From: DAIMFL01 sp964372215
GTDB taxonomy: Bacteria > Pseudomonadota > Alphaproteobacteria > Dongiales > Dongiaceae
Assembly: GCA_964372215.1 (NCBI GenBank)
Contig: CAYJQC010000033.1
Location: 1 to 41,760 of the forward strand
Length of the DNA stretch: 41,760 bases
Direction of reading: 5' to 3'
Below the pieces are notes generated by a model. That model was not told the DNA's origin, made no database searches, and saw nothing but the letters and a program-made list of their open reading frames with translations. A program made the position numbers and the translations under genes. Positions within the stretch are counted from its first letter, which is position 1, and each line of letters starts with the position of its first letter. Positions 32,799-41,509 of the stretch are shown one piece after another.

Positions 32799-34208
32799 TC
32801 AGCAGCTGTAGTAGTTCTTGAACTCGATCGGATGCGGCGTCTGCTCGAGCGCGTAGACCTCCTCCCACTTCAGCTCCACGTAGGAATCGATCATGTCGTC
32901 GGTGAAGACGTCGCCCTTCTTCAGGAAGGCGCGGTCGGCGTCGAGGCTGTCCAGCGCCTCGCGCAGCGAGCCGCACACGGTCGGGACGTTCTTCAGTTCC
33001 TCGGGCGGCAGGTCGTACAGGTTCTTGTCCATGGCGTCGCCGGGATGCAGGCGGTTCTGGATGCCGTCGAGCCCGGCCATCAGCAACGCCGCGTAGCACA
33101 GATACGGATTGGCCGAGGGATCGGGGAAGCGCACCTCGACGCGCTTGCCCTTCGGGCTCGCCACGTAGGGAATGCGGCAGGAGGCCGAGCGGTTGCGCGA
33201 GGAGTAGGCCAGCAGCACCGGCGCCTCGAAGCCCGGGACCAGGCGCTTGTAGCTGTTGGTCGTCGGGTTGGTGAAGGCGTTCAGCGCCTTGGCGTGCTTG
33301 ATGATGCCGCCGATGTAGAACAGCGCCATCTCCGAGAGGTCGGCATAGCCGCTGCCGGCGAACAGCGGCTGCCCGCCCTTCCACAGCGACTGGTGGACAT
33401 GCATGCCCGAGCCGTTGTCGCCATAGACCGGCTTCGGCATGAAGGTCGCGGTCTTGCCGTAGGAATGGGCGACGTTCTTCACCACGTACTTGTAGAGCTG
33501 CATGTAGTCGGCGCAGGTCGTCAGGGCGCCGAATTTCATGCCCAGCTCGTGCTGGCTGGGCGCCACCTCGTGATGGTGCTTCTCCATCGGCACGCCCATC
33601 TCGGTCAGCACCGTGACCATCTCGGCGCGCAGGTCGCTGGCGGAATCGAGCGGCGCCACCGGGAAATAGCCGCCCTTGACCAGCGGCCGGTGGCCGTGAT
33701 TGCCCTCGTCGAGCTTGCGCCCCGACATGTACGGGCCTTCCTCGGACTCGAACTCGAAGAAGCTGCGGTTCATCGACACTTCGTAGCGCACGTCGTCGAA
33801 CACGAAGAACTCGGCCTCGGGGCCGACGAAGACCGTGTCGGCGATGCCGGTGCTCTTGGCATAGGCCTCGGACGCCTTGGCGATCGAGCGCGGGTCGCGC
33901 GGATAGTTCTGGCCGGTCAGCGGCTCGAGCACGTCGCAGAACACCACGAGCTGCGGCTGCGCCGAGAACGGATCCATCACCGCGGTCGGGCAATCGGGCT
34001 TCAGCAGCATGTCGGACTCGTTGATCGCTTTCCAGCCGGCGATCGACGAGCCGTCGAACATGACGCCCTCGGTCAGGAAATCCTCGTCGACCGTCTCGAC
34101 GGTCTGCGCGATGTGGTGCCACTTGCCGAGCGGATCGGTGAATCGGAAATCGACGTACTTCACGTCGTTATCCTTGATCAGGGTGAGAACCTTCTTCACG
34201 TCGGACAT
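32799..34208 (-). CDS. glnA: Glutamine synthetase type I
   Basis: Predicted 469 aa, the standard length of GSI. It makes glutamine from glutamate, ammonia and ATP as a dodecamer in the cytoplasm, the main ammonium-assimilation step. Signatures: FTDPLGKWHH, MFDGSSIAGWKAINESDM (beta-grasp), EAEFFVFDDV (metal), HHHEVAPSQHE, KPVYGDNGSGMHVHQS and NRSASCRIP. The adenylylation tyrosine Y398 is present in KNLYDLPPEE, so GlnE control is expected. It is 94 bases downstream of glnB in the same direction and probably shares the sigma-54 promoter at 34705-34720. Confidence 0.97.
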   Translation of the reverse strand: MSDVKKVLTLIKDNDVKYVDFRFTDPLGKWHHIAQTVETVDEDFLTEGVMFDGSSIAGWKAINESDMLLKPDCPTAVMDPFSAQPQLVVFCDVLEPLTGQNYPRDPRSIAKASEAYAKSTGIADTVFVGPEAEFFVFDDVRYEVSMNRSFFEFESEEGPYMSGRKLDEGNHGHRPLVKGGYFPVAPLDSASDLRAEMVTVLTEMGVPMEKHHHEVAPSQHELGMKFGALTTCADYMQLYKYVVKNVAHSYGKTATFMPKPVYGDNGSGMHVHQSLWKGGQPLFAGSGYADLSEMALFYIGGIIKHAKALNAFTNPTTNSYKRLVPGFEAPVLLAYSSRNRSASCRIPYVASPKGKRVEVRFPDPSANPYLCYAALLMAGLDGIQNRLHPGDAMDKNLYDLPPEELKNVPTVCGSLREALDSLDADRAFLKKGDVFTDDMIDSYVELKWEEVYALEQTPHPIEFKNYYSC

Positions 34209-34302
34209 TTTCTCGGTTCCTCAGAATCTCATGCGGTGTTGACGACGCCCGTCGCGCAGCGCTGCCGGGCCGCCCGGGCGACGTGCAAGGGGAGGGCAGG
34301 CG

Positions 34303-34641
34303 CTAGAGGGCTTCGGCCCCGCGCTCGCCGGTGCGGATGCGGATGGCTTCGTCGACGGTGGTGACGAAGATTTTGCCGTCGCCGATGCGGCCGGTGCGCG
34401 CCGCCTGCTGGATGGCCTCGATGGCCCGTTCCACCAGGTTGTCCTCCAGCACCACCTCGATCTTCACCTTGGGCAGAAAGTCGACGACGTATTCCGCGCC
34501 GCGATAGAGCTCGGTGTGGCCCTTTTGCCGGCCGAAGCCCTTGGCCTCGGTCACGGTGATGCCTTTGATCCCGACCTCGTGGAGTGCGTCCTTCACCTCG
34601 TCGAGCTTGAACGGCTTGATGATCGCCTCAATCTTCTTCAT
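34303..34641 (-). CDS. glnB: Nitrogen regulatory protein P-II
   Basis: Predicted 112 aa trimeric PII signal protein that reports nitrogen, carbon and energy status to GlnE, NtrB and other targets. The T-loop GRQKGHTELYRGAEYVVDFL carries Y51, the uridylylation site, and the C-terminal TGRIGDGKIFVTTVDEAIRI is the second PII signature. Being followed by glnA marks it as GlnB rather than the amtB-linked GlnK. A near-consensus -24/-12 promoter lies 64 to 79 bases ahead of its ATG. Confidence 0.96.
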   Translation of the reverse strand: MKKIEAIIKPFKLDEVKDALHEVGIKGITVTEAKGFGRQKGHTELYRGAEYVVDFLPKVKIEVVLEDNLVERAIEAIQQAARTGRIGDGKIFVTTVDEAIRIRTGERGAEAL

Positions 34642-34704
34642 GACCTCGCCATGTCGAGTTCGTTGTTCGTTGCCGACGCGCGGGCCGCGCCGTGGCCTTC
34701 AGGC

Positions 34705-34720
34705 TGCAAAGCCCGTGCCA
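34705..34720 (-). promoter_or_regulatory. Sigma-54 (-24/-12) promoter of glnBA
   Basis: On the minus strand the sequence is TGGCACGGGCTTTGCA, matching the RpoN consensus TGGCAC-N5-TTGCA, with GG and GC exactly ten bases apart. Transcription would start near 34694, about 53 bases before glnB. It implies NtrC-type activation under nitrogen limitation. Confidence 0.85.
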
Positions 34721-34792
34721 AGCCCGCCCGGCCGCGGAATCCAGGCCGCCAGCGGCGCGCAGCGCCGGACCATGCCGGCTCCGCCCTGTCAT

Positions 34793-34813
34793 ATTGCCCA
34801 CAAAACAGGCAAT
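34793..34813. repeat. Inverted repeat ATTGCC-N9-GGCAAT
   Basis: ATTGCC at 34793-34798 and GGCAAT at 34808-34813 are a perfect 6-bp inverted repeat. It lies 12 bases after the aminotransferase stop and about 75-90 bases upstream of the sigma-54 promoter. It could be a weak terminator or an activator site; it does not match the usual NtrC box. Confidence 0.4.
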
Positions 34814-34824
34814 CCGCCCAACAA

Positions 34825-36024
34825 TTAGGCTTCCCGACGGGCGTCAGCCGGGACGTGGCTCTCGAGCCAGCCGCGGATCCGCCCCAGGGCGGCGCCGATG
34901 TTCTCGACGCTGTTGGCGTAGGAGATCCGCAGGAAGCCCTCGCCCTCGGCCCCGAAGCTGGTGCCGGCGACGGTCGCCACCCCGGCCCGCTCGAGCAACT
35001 CGGTCTCGATCCGCTTGGCCGGGAGGCCGAGGGCCGAGATGTTGGGGAAGGCGTAGAAGGCGCCGCCCGGCTCGACGCAGCGCAGCCCGGGCAGGGCATT
35101 CAGCCCGTCCACCACCACGCGGCGCCGCTCGGCGAAGGCGGCGACCATGCGCTCGACCTCGTCGCGCGGCCCCTGGAGCGCGGCGACCCCGGCCCACTGC
35201 GCCGCGGCGTTGACGCAGGAATGGGAATTGATGGCGAGCCGCGTCGCGGGCTCGACCAGCGGCTTGGGCCACACCGCGTAGCCGAGCCGCCAGCCGGTCA
35301 TCGCGTAGGTCTTGCTGAAGCCGTCGAGCAGGATCAGGCGGTCGCGCAGGCTCTCGTACCTGAGCAGGCTGACATGCTGGCGCCCGTCATAGAGCATCTC
35401 GCCATAGATCTCGTCGCTCATGACCGCGACATGGGGATGGGCCGCGAGCCCCTCGACCAGCTTGTCGATCTCGGCCTTGGGCGCGACGCCGCCGGTCGGG
35501 TTGGCCGGGCTGTTGAGGATCAGCAGCCGGCTCTTCGGGGTGATCCGGGCCAGCACTTCCTCGGCGCGGAAGGCGAACCCGTCCGTCTCGCGCAGCGGGA
35601 TCGGCACCGCCTTGGCGCCGGTGAAGTTGATGGCCGAGGCGTAGATCGGAAAGCCCGGGTCCGGATACAGGATCTCGGCGCCCGGCTCGCCGAACATCAG
35701 GATCGCGAAGAACATGGTCACCTTGCCGCCCGGCACCGCCACCACCTGGTCCGGATCGACCTCGACGCCGTGGCGGCGATGCAGGTCGGCGGCGATCGCC
35801 GCGCGCAGCTCGGGGATGCCGTTGGCCGGGGTGTAGCCGTGATGGCCGTCCCGCAGCGCCTTGCAGGCCGCCTCGACCACATGGGCCGGGGTCTGGAAGT
35901 CGGGCTGGCCGATGCCGAGATTGACGATGTCGTGCCCGGCCGCCTCGAGGGCCTTGGCCCGGGCCAGGACCTGGAATGCGGATTCGGTGCCGAGCCGCGA
36001 CATCGCGGCCGCCATGGTGAGCAT
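34825..36024 (-). CDS. Class I aminotransferase (aspartate aminotransferase-like)
   Basis: Predicted 399 aa PLP enzyme of fold type I. It moves amino groups between amino and keto acids; aspartate, aromatic or branched substrates are all possible. K238 in DGFSKTYAMTGWRLGY is the PLP lysine, NSPANPTGG (171-179) and SDEIYGEMLYDG (203-214) contact the cofactor, and FLRISYANS near the C-terminus contains the arginine for the substrate carboxylate. ATG 36024 gives the usual MLTMAAAMSRLG start; the longer frame from 36126 adds basic low-quality sequence. Located upstream of glnB, it stands among nitrogen genes but ends before their promoter. Confidence 0.92.
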   Translation of the reverse strand: MLTMAAAMSRLGTESAFQVLARAKALEAAGHDIVNLGIGQPDFQTPAHVVEAACKALRDGHHGYTPANGIPELRAAIAADLHRRHGVEVDPDQVVAVPGGKVTMFFAILMFGEPGAEILYPDPGFPIYASAINFTGAKAVPIPLRETDGFAFRAEEVLARITPKSRLLILNSPANPTGGVAPKAEIDKLVEGLAAHPHVAVMSDEIYGEMLYDGRQHVSLLRYESLRDRLILLDGFSKTYAMTGWRLGYAVWPKPLVEPATRLAINSHSCVNAAAQWAGVAALQGPRDEVERMVAAFAERRRVVVDGLNALPGLRCVEPGGAFYAFPNISALGLPAKRIETELLERAGVATVAGTSFGAEGEGFLRISYANSVENIGAALGRIRGWLESHVPADARREA

Positions 36025-36188
36025 GTCGTTGGGTCCCCTGTTGGATTGCGGCGGGCATGTTACGGGTTCGCCGCGCGGGCTGGAAGCCCGCCCGCGCGCG
36101 GGTCCGAGGCGCCGCCGCCGGGCCACGGCTGGCAGGGCGGCAATCCTTGACGCCGGCCGGTCCCGCTATTACACAACCGGTCCTGGCG

Positions 36189-36265
36189 GCGGGTGTAGCT
36201 CAGGTGGTTAGAGCGCCAGATTGTGGATCTGGATGTCGCCGGTTCAAGTCCGGTCACTCGCCCCA
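36189..36265 (+). tRNA. tRNA-His (anticodon GTG)
   Basis: A full cloverleaf can be drawn: acceptor GCGGGTG pairs with CACTCGC (one G-T pair), D stem GCTC/GAGC, anticodon stem CCAGA/TCTGG around TTGTGGA with anticodon GTG, and T arm GCCGG-TTCAAGT-CCGGT. The discriminator is C73 and CCA is encoded at 36263-36265. The base just before (G at 36188) can serve as the G-1 that histidine tRNAs need, pairing with C73. The surrounding 36025-36386 gap holds no other gene that I can see. Confidence 0.96.
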
Positions 36266-36386
36266 TTCCCCTCGCTCGGCGACCGATCCGACGGCACCGC
36301 CCGGGCCGTATCGCGGGCGCGGCCAGGGGTGAGCCCGGTTCAGCGCGGCTGCAGTCCGACCCGCGCGATGCCGAAAGCAGGGGACC

Positions 36387-36740
36387 ATGCCGACCGAGTA
36401 TCGCCGCATCGTGTTTCCGAACCAGGAGCTGCATGCGGCGCTGAGCGAATACCAGGGCGCCGAGATCCAGGACATGCCGCCCGGCGACATCGTCGCCGTG
36501 GCGCTGCTCGACAGCCCGGCCAACACCGTCCGGATGACCCTGGTCAGCACCAGCGAGGGCACCAGCTACACGGCGGACTTCAACGCCGCCCACATCGCCG
36601 CCGCCCTGATCAAGTTTTGCATCGATCGCAAGGTGCCGATTCCCAAGCACAGCCGGAAATCGTTGCGCCTGATGGGCGACAACCTGGCGCTCGACATCGT
36701 CATCCGCGAAAAGCACCTGTTGGACATCTCCAACGGCTGA
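36387..36740 (+). CDS. Conserved hypothetical protein
   Basis: Predicted 117 aa soluble alpha/beta protein of unknown function. Nothing in it is a known catalytic motif. It has an N-terminal RRIVFPNQELHAALSEY helix, a central beta region (DIVAVALLD, VRMTLVSTSEG) and a C-terminal MGDNLALDIVIREKH. Codon use and compact charge pattern look like a real gene. It stands alone between tRNA-His and an NTF2-like gene, 97 bases apart. Confidence 0.7.
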   Translation: MPTEYRRIVFPNQELHAALSEYQGAEIQDMPPGDIVAVALLDSPANTVRMTLVSTSEGTSYTADFNAAHIAAALIKFCIDRKVPIPKHSRKSLRLMGDNLALDIVIREKHLLDISNG

Positions 36741-36837
36741 GCGGCTGCCTCGGGGCTCCCGGCCGCGGCGGGAGTGGCCTATGCTGCGGTCGGGTCGACG
36801 CATCGCAATCGGGGGCAGGAAGCCGGAGGCTGAACAG

Positions 36838-37242
36838 ATGGCCGATGTCGAGGCCGATGTCGTTGCGGCGAACGAATCCTTTTACCGGGCCTTCGCCGCG
36901 GCCGACATGGCGGCGATGCAGGATCTCTGGGCCCGCCGCGCGGCGGTCGCCTGCATCCATCCGGGCTGGGGCCTGCTGGCCGGACGCGAGCGGGTGATCG
37001 AGAGCTGGCGCCGCATCTTCGGCAACGCGCCGCCGGACATCATCCTGCACGGTCCGCGGGCCTTCGTGTTGGGCGCGACGGCGTTCGTGGTTTGTCTGGA
37101 AATCATGCCGGAAGGAGTGCTGATCGCCACCAACGTGTTCGTCCGCGAGGACGAGGAATGGCGGATCGTTCATCACCAGGCCGGGCCGACCTCGGAACGC
37201 CCCAATATCGTCGCGCCCGCGAACGCCGGCACAGTGAACTGA
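36838..37242 (+). CDS. NTF2/SnoaL-like (DUF4440-type) protein
   Basis: Predicted 134 aa. The cone-shaped NTF2-like fold is suggested by the helix ANESFYRAFAAADMAAMQDLWA, the IHPGWGLLAGRERVIESWRRIF turn typical of ketosteroid-isomerase-like proteins, and the beta end NVFVREDEEWRIVHHQAGP. Such proteins may be isomerases, hydratases or ligand binders; no activity can be assigned. ATG 36838 has GGAGG 8 bases upstream. The same frame opens earlier at 36781, without a ribosome site. Confidence 0.82.
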   Translation: MADVEADVVAANESFYRAFAAADMAAMQDLWARRAAVACIHPGWGLLAGRERVIESWRRIFGNAPPDIILHGPRAFVLGATAFVVCLEIMPEGVLIATNVFVREDEEWRIVHHQAGPTSERPNIVAPANAGTVN

Positions 37243-37319
37243 CCGGTTGCCGGCGCGCCGAGCGACGGCGTGCAGCCCCGCCGTTGCCTCGCGTCGCCCG
37301 GCGACGGCATATTTGCCCG

Positions 37320-39836
37320 GTGTTCGTCCTGTCCCCCTCGCTTCGACGACTGGCCCGGACCCTGCGCAGCGCCGCATGGCTCGCAGGTGCGCTCGTGCTG
37401 CTGGCGGCCGCGCCGGCCCGGGCCGACTACGAGGGCGGCCTGACGGCGTTCGAGGGCGGCCAGTACGCCAAGGCGTTCGAGGTGTGGATGCCGCTGGCGG
37501 AAGCCGGCGACGCGCGCGCCCAGCACGGCATCGGTCTGCTTTACGAGACCGGCCGAGGGGTGCCCGCCCGCAGCGACAAGGAGGCGGTGAAGTGGTACCG
37601 GATGGCGAGCGCCCAGGGCCTTCCGGCGGCCTTGAGCAATCTGGCCCTGATGTACGCCGAGGGCCGCGGCGTGCCGCGCGACCTGACCGAGGCCGCCGCG
37701 CTGTGGGAGCGGGCGGGCAAGGCCGGCCACCCGATGGCGCAGTTCAATCTCGGCCTGATGTACTACCGCGGTGACGGGGTGGCCAGGAACTACCGGCTGG
37801 CGGCGCAGTGGTTCGCCGAGGCGGCGGCGCAGGGCATCTCGGACGCGCAGTTCGCCATCGCCGAGATGTATCGCCTGGGCCGCGGCGTGAACAAGGACCT
37901 GACCGAGGCGCGGCGCTGGTACGCCGTCGCCGCCGACAACGGCAGCGTCGCCGCGGCGAGTCAACTCGCGGCGCTCGGCGGGACACTGGATTCGGAACTC
38001 GGACCGTCGTCCTCCGGCGTCGCCGGGACCCAGGCGGGCCTGCCGCCGGTGCCGCCTGCGAAGCCGCTGCCGCCCGCGACGGATGGGGCCGCGCCCGCCG
38101 CGGCGCTGGCCGCGAACCCGGCCGCCGAGGCGCCGACCGAGACGTCCGCGCCCGAACCGGCCGAGGCAAGCGCGGCGCCGGTCCAGACCGCCGAGGCGCC
38201 GGCGCCGGAGCCATTGCCCGCGGCGGCCGAGCCCGATGTCCCCACCGCCGAGCCGGCACCGCCGCCGCCGGCGGCTGAGCCGGCCGCGCCGGCCGAGCCG
38301 GTCGGGTCAGAACGGCCCGAGGAAATCCCGCCACCGATCGAGACCGCCGAAGCGCCGGTGCAGGAGCCGCTGCCTGCGGCGGTCGAGCCGACACCGCCGC
38401 CGCCGGCGCCTAAACCCGCCGCCCCGGCCGAGCCGGTCGCGCCCGAACCGGCCGAGGCAAGCGCGACACCGGTCCAGACCGCCGACGCGCTGGCGCCGGA
38501 ACCATTGCCCGCTGCGGCCGAGCCCGATGTCCCCACGGCCGAGCCGGCACCGCCGCCGCCAACGACTGAGCCAGCCGCGCCAGCCGAGACGGCTGCACTC
38601 GAACCGACCGAGGAAAACTCCGCACCGGTTCAGACTGCCGAGACGCCGGTGTCGGAACCGTTGCCTGCGGCGGCTGAGCCCGATGCCACCGCGGCCGAGC
38701 CGGAACCATTGTCGCCAACGACTGAGCCAGCCGCGCCGGCCGAGACCGCCGCACCCGAACCGGCCGAGGAGATCCCCGCACCGGTTCAGAGCGCCGAGGC
38801 GCCGGTGTCGGAACCGTTGCCTGCGGCGGCCGAGCCGCCACCTCCGCCGCCGCCGGCCGAGGTTTCCGCGCCGGTCGAGCCGGCTGCGCTGGCGGCGCCG
38901 GAACCGGCTGGCATGGAACCGGCGCCGGCCGAATCAGTCGTGTCCGAGCCGGTGGAAATCCCCGAAACGCCGTCGCCTGCCGAGGCAGTCGTGGCGCCGA
39001 CGCAGACCGCCGAGGCGCCCCTGCAAGAACCGCCGCCTCCGGTGGCCGAGACTCCGCAGCCGGCGGAGACGCAAGTCGAGCCCGAACCCGAGACGGCCGC
39101 GCCGGACGAAGGCGCATTCGCCGTCGACGAGTCGGCGGTTTCGGCGGCGACGGAAGCGGTGACGGAGACCCCGCCAGCGGCTCCCGAGGAGGTCACGGTC
39201 GCCAGCGACGAACCGAACCAGCCGGCGGCAGGCCATGCCGGTGACGCGCCGGCGGCGGAGCCCCATGGCCCTGCGCCGGCTGAGCCCGGTGCGGGTGAGG
39301 GGGCCGCGCCGGACGCGCCGCAGGCCATCGCGGAGGCGGCAGCGATCCCGGCGCCGGCGGAACACACGGAAGACGCCGCCACGATCGCGGAACCCGATCC
39401 ACCGCCGATGCCGGACGGCAATGCCGACATCGCACCCGACACGCCCGACACGCCCGATACACCGAACACTGCCGGCGAGCCCGGCGCAGAAACCGACGTT
39501 CAGCCGCCGGCCCCGTCGGCCGAGCCTGAGATGGCGCCGGAACCGGCCGCCGCCGAACCGGCGGCCCAGCCCGACAAGATCTATCGCGTGTGGCTCACGG
39601 AGATCGAGAGCGACTCCGAGGCGGCGGCGGAAGCCGAGTGGCAGCGCCTGCGCCGGGCCTTTCCGGATCTGCTCGGCCAGACCTCGCCGCTGCTGCGCCG
39701 GGTCGATCTCGGCGGATCGGATGTACGCTACCGCGTCCTGGCCGGCCCGGCGGCGGACCGCCAGGGCGCGGCGGAGCTTTGCGCGGCAATCCAAACCCGC
39801 GATGGCGATCAGCACTGCATGGTCGTGCTGAACTGA
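37320..39836 (+). CDS. Secreted SEL1-repeat protein with tandem Pro/Ala/Glu repeats and C-terminal SPOR-like domain
   Basis: Predicted 838 aa envelope protein. Residues 1-35 are a Sec signal peptide ending in APARA. About residues 36-230 hold four or more SEL1 repeats (for example AQHGIGLLYETGRGVPARSDKEA and three similar units each about 36 aa), a helical protein-binding array. Residues about 235-745 are a long disordered Pro/Ala/Glu-rich segment containing tandem repeats. The final about 85 residues (KIYRVWLTEIESDSEAAAEA to the end) look like a SPOR domain that binds denuded septal peptidoglycan, so a division or cell-wall role is plausible. GTG 37320 is chosen because it directly precedes the signal peptide; no ATG in frame does so. 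Confidence 0.8.
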   Translation: MFVLSPSLRRLARTLRSAAWLAGALVLLAAAPARADYEGGLTAFEGGQYAKAFEVWMPLAEAGDARAQHGIGLLYETGRGVPARSDKEAVKWYRMASAQGLPAALSNLALMYAEGRGVPRDLTEAAALWERAGKAGHPMAQFNLGLMYYRGDGVARNYRLAAQWFAEAAAQGISDAQFAIAEMYRLGRGVNKDLTEARRWYAVAADNGSVAAASQLAALGGTLDSELGPSSSGVAGTQAGLPPVPPAKPLPPATDGAAPAAALAANPAAEAPTETSAPEPAEASAAPVQTAEAPAPEPLPAAAEPDVPTAEPAPPPPAAEPAAPAEPVGSERPEEIPPPIETAEAPVQEPLPAAVEPTPPPPAPKPAAPAEPVAPEPAEASATPVQTADALAPEPLPAAAEPDVPTAEPAPPPPTTEPAAPAETAALEPTEENSAPVQTAETPVSEPLPAAAEPDATAAEPEPLSPTTEPAAPAETAAPEPAEEIPAPVQSAEAPVSEPLPAAAEPPPPPPPAEVSAPVEPAALAAPEPAGMEPAPAESVVSEPVEIPETPSPAEAVVAPTQTAEAPLQEPPPPVAETPQPAETQVEPEPETAAPDEGAFAVDESAVSAATEAVTETPPAAPEEVTVASDEPNQPAAGHAGDAPAAEPHGPAPAEPGAGEGAAPDAPQAIAEAAAIPAPAEHTEDAATIAEPDPPPMPDGNADIAPDTPDTPDTPNTAGEPGAETDVQPPAPSAEPEMAPEPAAAEPAAQPDKIYRVWLTEIESDSEAAAEAEWQRLRRAFPDLLGQTSPLLRRVDLGGSDVRYRVLAGPAADRQGAAELCAAIQTRDGDQHCMVVLN
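38148..38890 (+). repeat. Intragenic tandem repeat, about 156-bp unit, five copies
   Basis: Five units begin near 38148, 38304, 38439, 38595 and 38751. Three intervals are 156 bases and one is 135, all whole codons. Each unit follows the order (A/S)PEPAE, PVQTAEAP, EPLPAAAEPD, then Pro-rich and EPAAPAE. Units differ by many silent and missense changes, so they are old but still in frame. They lie within the SEL1/SPOR protein gene. Confidence 0.8.
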
Positions 39837-39898
39837 TGACGCCGGACCGTCACCTGGAGCGAGGTACGGCGCCGGCAACTCGAACAGGGGGAGAGCGC

Positions 39899-40681
39899 AT
39901 GACGCGACGGGTCGATCTCAAGGGCTGTCTGGTGACGGGCCAGCGGCTGTTCGGCGGTTTCCTCAACGCCGCCAGCCCGGTGACCGCCGAGATCATGGCG
40001 CTTGCCGGCTTCGATTGCCTGTTGATCGACCGCGAGCATGGTCCGGGCGATCTGCTCGGCGCGCAGGGCCAGATCGCCGCAATCCGCAGCGCCGATTGCG
40101 GCGTGCTCATGCGCGTGCCGGCCAATGACGCGGTGGAACTGAAGCGCGCGCTCGATCTCGGGCTCGACGGGGTGATGGTGCCGTCGGTGAACAGCGTCGG
40201 CGACGCCCGCGCCGCGGTGGCGGCCTGCCGCTACCCGCCGGGCGGGGTGCGCGGCGTCGCGCCCGGCATCGTGCGGGCCTCCGGCTATGGCACCGACCTT
40301 GCCGGCTATATGGCGAGCTGCGAGCGCGAATTCCTGCTGATGTGCCAGATCGAGACCAAGGCGGGGCTCGAGGCGGTCGAGGCGATCGCCGCGGTCGACG
40401 GCGTCGACATGCTGTTCGTCGGCCCCTACGACCTGTCGGCCAATCTCGGCCATCTCGGCCAGCCCGACCACGACGTGGTCGAGACCGCGATGACGCGGAT
40501 CGAGGCGGCGGCGCGCCAGTCCGGCAAGCTGCTCGGCATCATCCCGACGCCCGGACGCAGTGCCGCCGCGCTGTTCGCCCGCGGCTACCACCTGGTGCTC
40601 GGCAGCGCCGACATCGCACTGCTGCGCGATGCGGCGCTGGCCGAGGTCGAGTCGGTGCGCGGCGCTCTGGTGCGGCGCTAG
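39899..40681 (+). CDS. HpcH/HpaI family class II aldolase
   Basis: Predicted 260 aa. The family cleaves 4-hydroxy-2-oxo acids to pyruvate and an aldehyde using a divalent metal. Seen: GFDCLLIDREHGPGDL with the catalytic histidine of the DxEH motif, RVPANDAVELKRALDLGLDGVMVPSV, CQIETKAGLEAVEAIAAVDGVD with the metal glutamate, and FVGPYDLSANLG with the metal aspartate. GGGGGAG is 6 bases before ATG 39899. It precedes the nnr gene by two bases, so the two are probably one operon. The natural substrate is unknown. Confidence 0.9.
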   Translation: MTRRVDLKGCLVTGQRLFGGFLNAASPVTAEIMALAGFDCLLIDREHGPGDLLGAQGQIAAIRSADCGVLMRVPANDAVELKRALDLGLDGVMVPSVNSVGDARAAVAACRYPPGGVRGVAPGIVRASGYGTDLAGYMASCEREFLLMCQIETKAGLEAVEAIAAVDGVDMLFVGPYDLSANLGHLGQPDHDVVETAMTRIEAAARQSGKLLGIIPTPGRSAAALFARGYHLVLGSADIALLRDAALAEVESVRGALVRR

Positions 40682-40683
40682 GC

Positions 40684-41457
40684 GTGGAGATTGCCGCACC
40701 CGGTCTGGCGCTGCTGTCGGTCGCCGAAATGGGGCGTGCCGATGCGCTGGCGATCGCGCGCGGCAGCGCCGGCATCGACCTGATGGAAAGCGCCGGCGCC
40801 GCGGTCGCCGCCGTGGTGCGGCGGCGGCTCGCCGGCGGGCCGGTGGCCGTGCTGTGCGGCCCCGGCAACAACGGCGGCGAGGGGTGCGGCGCCGCCCGAA
40901 TCCTGCGTGATGCCGGCGTCGTCGTCCGGCTCGGCTGCCTGGCGCCCCGCGACGCGCTTCGGGGCGACGCCCGCCTGGCCGCCGAGCGCTGGGGCGAGAC
41001 CCCGGCGCCGCTCGACCCGACCATCCTGGACGGCGCCGCGAGCGTGGTCGACGCGCTGATCGGCGCCGGGCTCGCGCGACCGCTCGACGGCGTGGCGCGC
41101 GCCCTGGTCGAAGGCATCAACGAGCGCCGCCTCGACTGCGTGGCGGTCGACATGCCGAGCGGCGTGGACGGCGACAGCGGTGCCATCCGCGGCGCGGCAC
41201 CGTCCGCCGCCGTCACCGTGACCTTCTTCCGCCGCAAGCCGGGCCACCTGTTGCTGCCCGGACGGCTCGCCTGCGGCGCGGTCGAGATCGCCGATATCGG
41301 CATTCCCGAGACCGTGCTCGGCGAACTCGCGCCGCGCTGCTGGGCGAACGCGCCGGCGCTGTGGCAGGCCAGCCTGCGCTGGCCCGCAGCGAGCCAGCAC
41401 AAATACAGCCGCGGCCACGCGCTGATCTTCGGCGGTGCCGAATTGACCGGGGCGGCG
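40684..41457 (+). CDS. nnr: Bifunctional NAD(P)H-hydrate epimerase/dehydratase, truncated at a poly-G break
   Basis: About 258 codons are readable. It repairs hydrated NAD(P)H. The YjeF_N epimerase domain is complete: LCGPGNNGGEGCGAARIL (family usual NNGGDG), SVVDALIGAGL, AVDMPSGVDGDSGA and VTFFRRKPGHLLLPGR. The ADP-dependent dehydratase domain begins with HKYSRGHALIFGGAELTGAA but is lost in poly-G from about 41456. GTG 40684 is used as start, two bases after the aldolase stop. The Glu in GGEG replaces the common Asp. Confidence 0.85.
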
Positions 41458-41509
41458 GGGGGGGGGGGGGGGGCGCGGCCGGGCGGGGGGGGGGCGGGGG
41501 GGGGGGGGG
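41456..41509. other. Poly-G tract joining unrelated sequences
   Basis: Almost only G for about 54 bases, with a few C. It interrupts the nnr coding frame inside a conserved motif, and a different gene's tail follows. I read it as a sequencing/assembly artefact at a chimeric join. Only the composition and the break are seen; the cause is inferred. Confidence 0.75.

Noticed and set aside
38148..38890. CRISPR array
   Set aside because: The repeat units are 135-156 bases, in frame, diverged and coding for Pro/Ala/Glu-rich protein; there are no short identical repeats with unique spacers.
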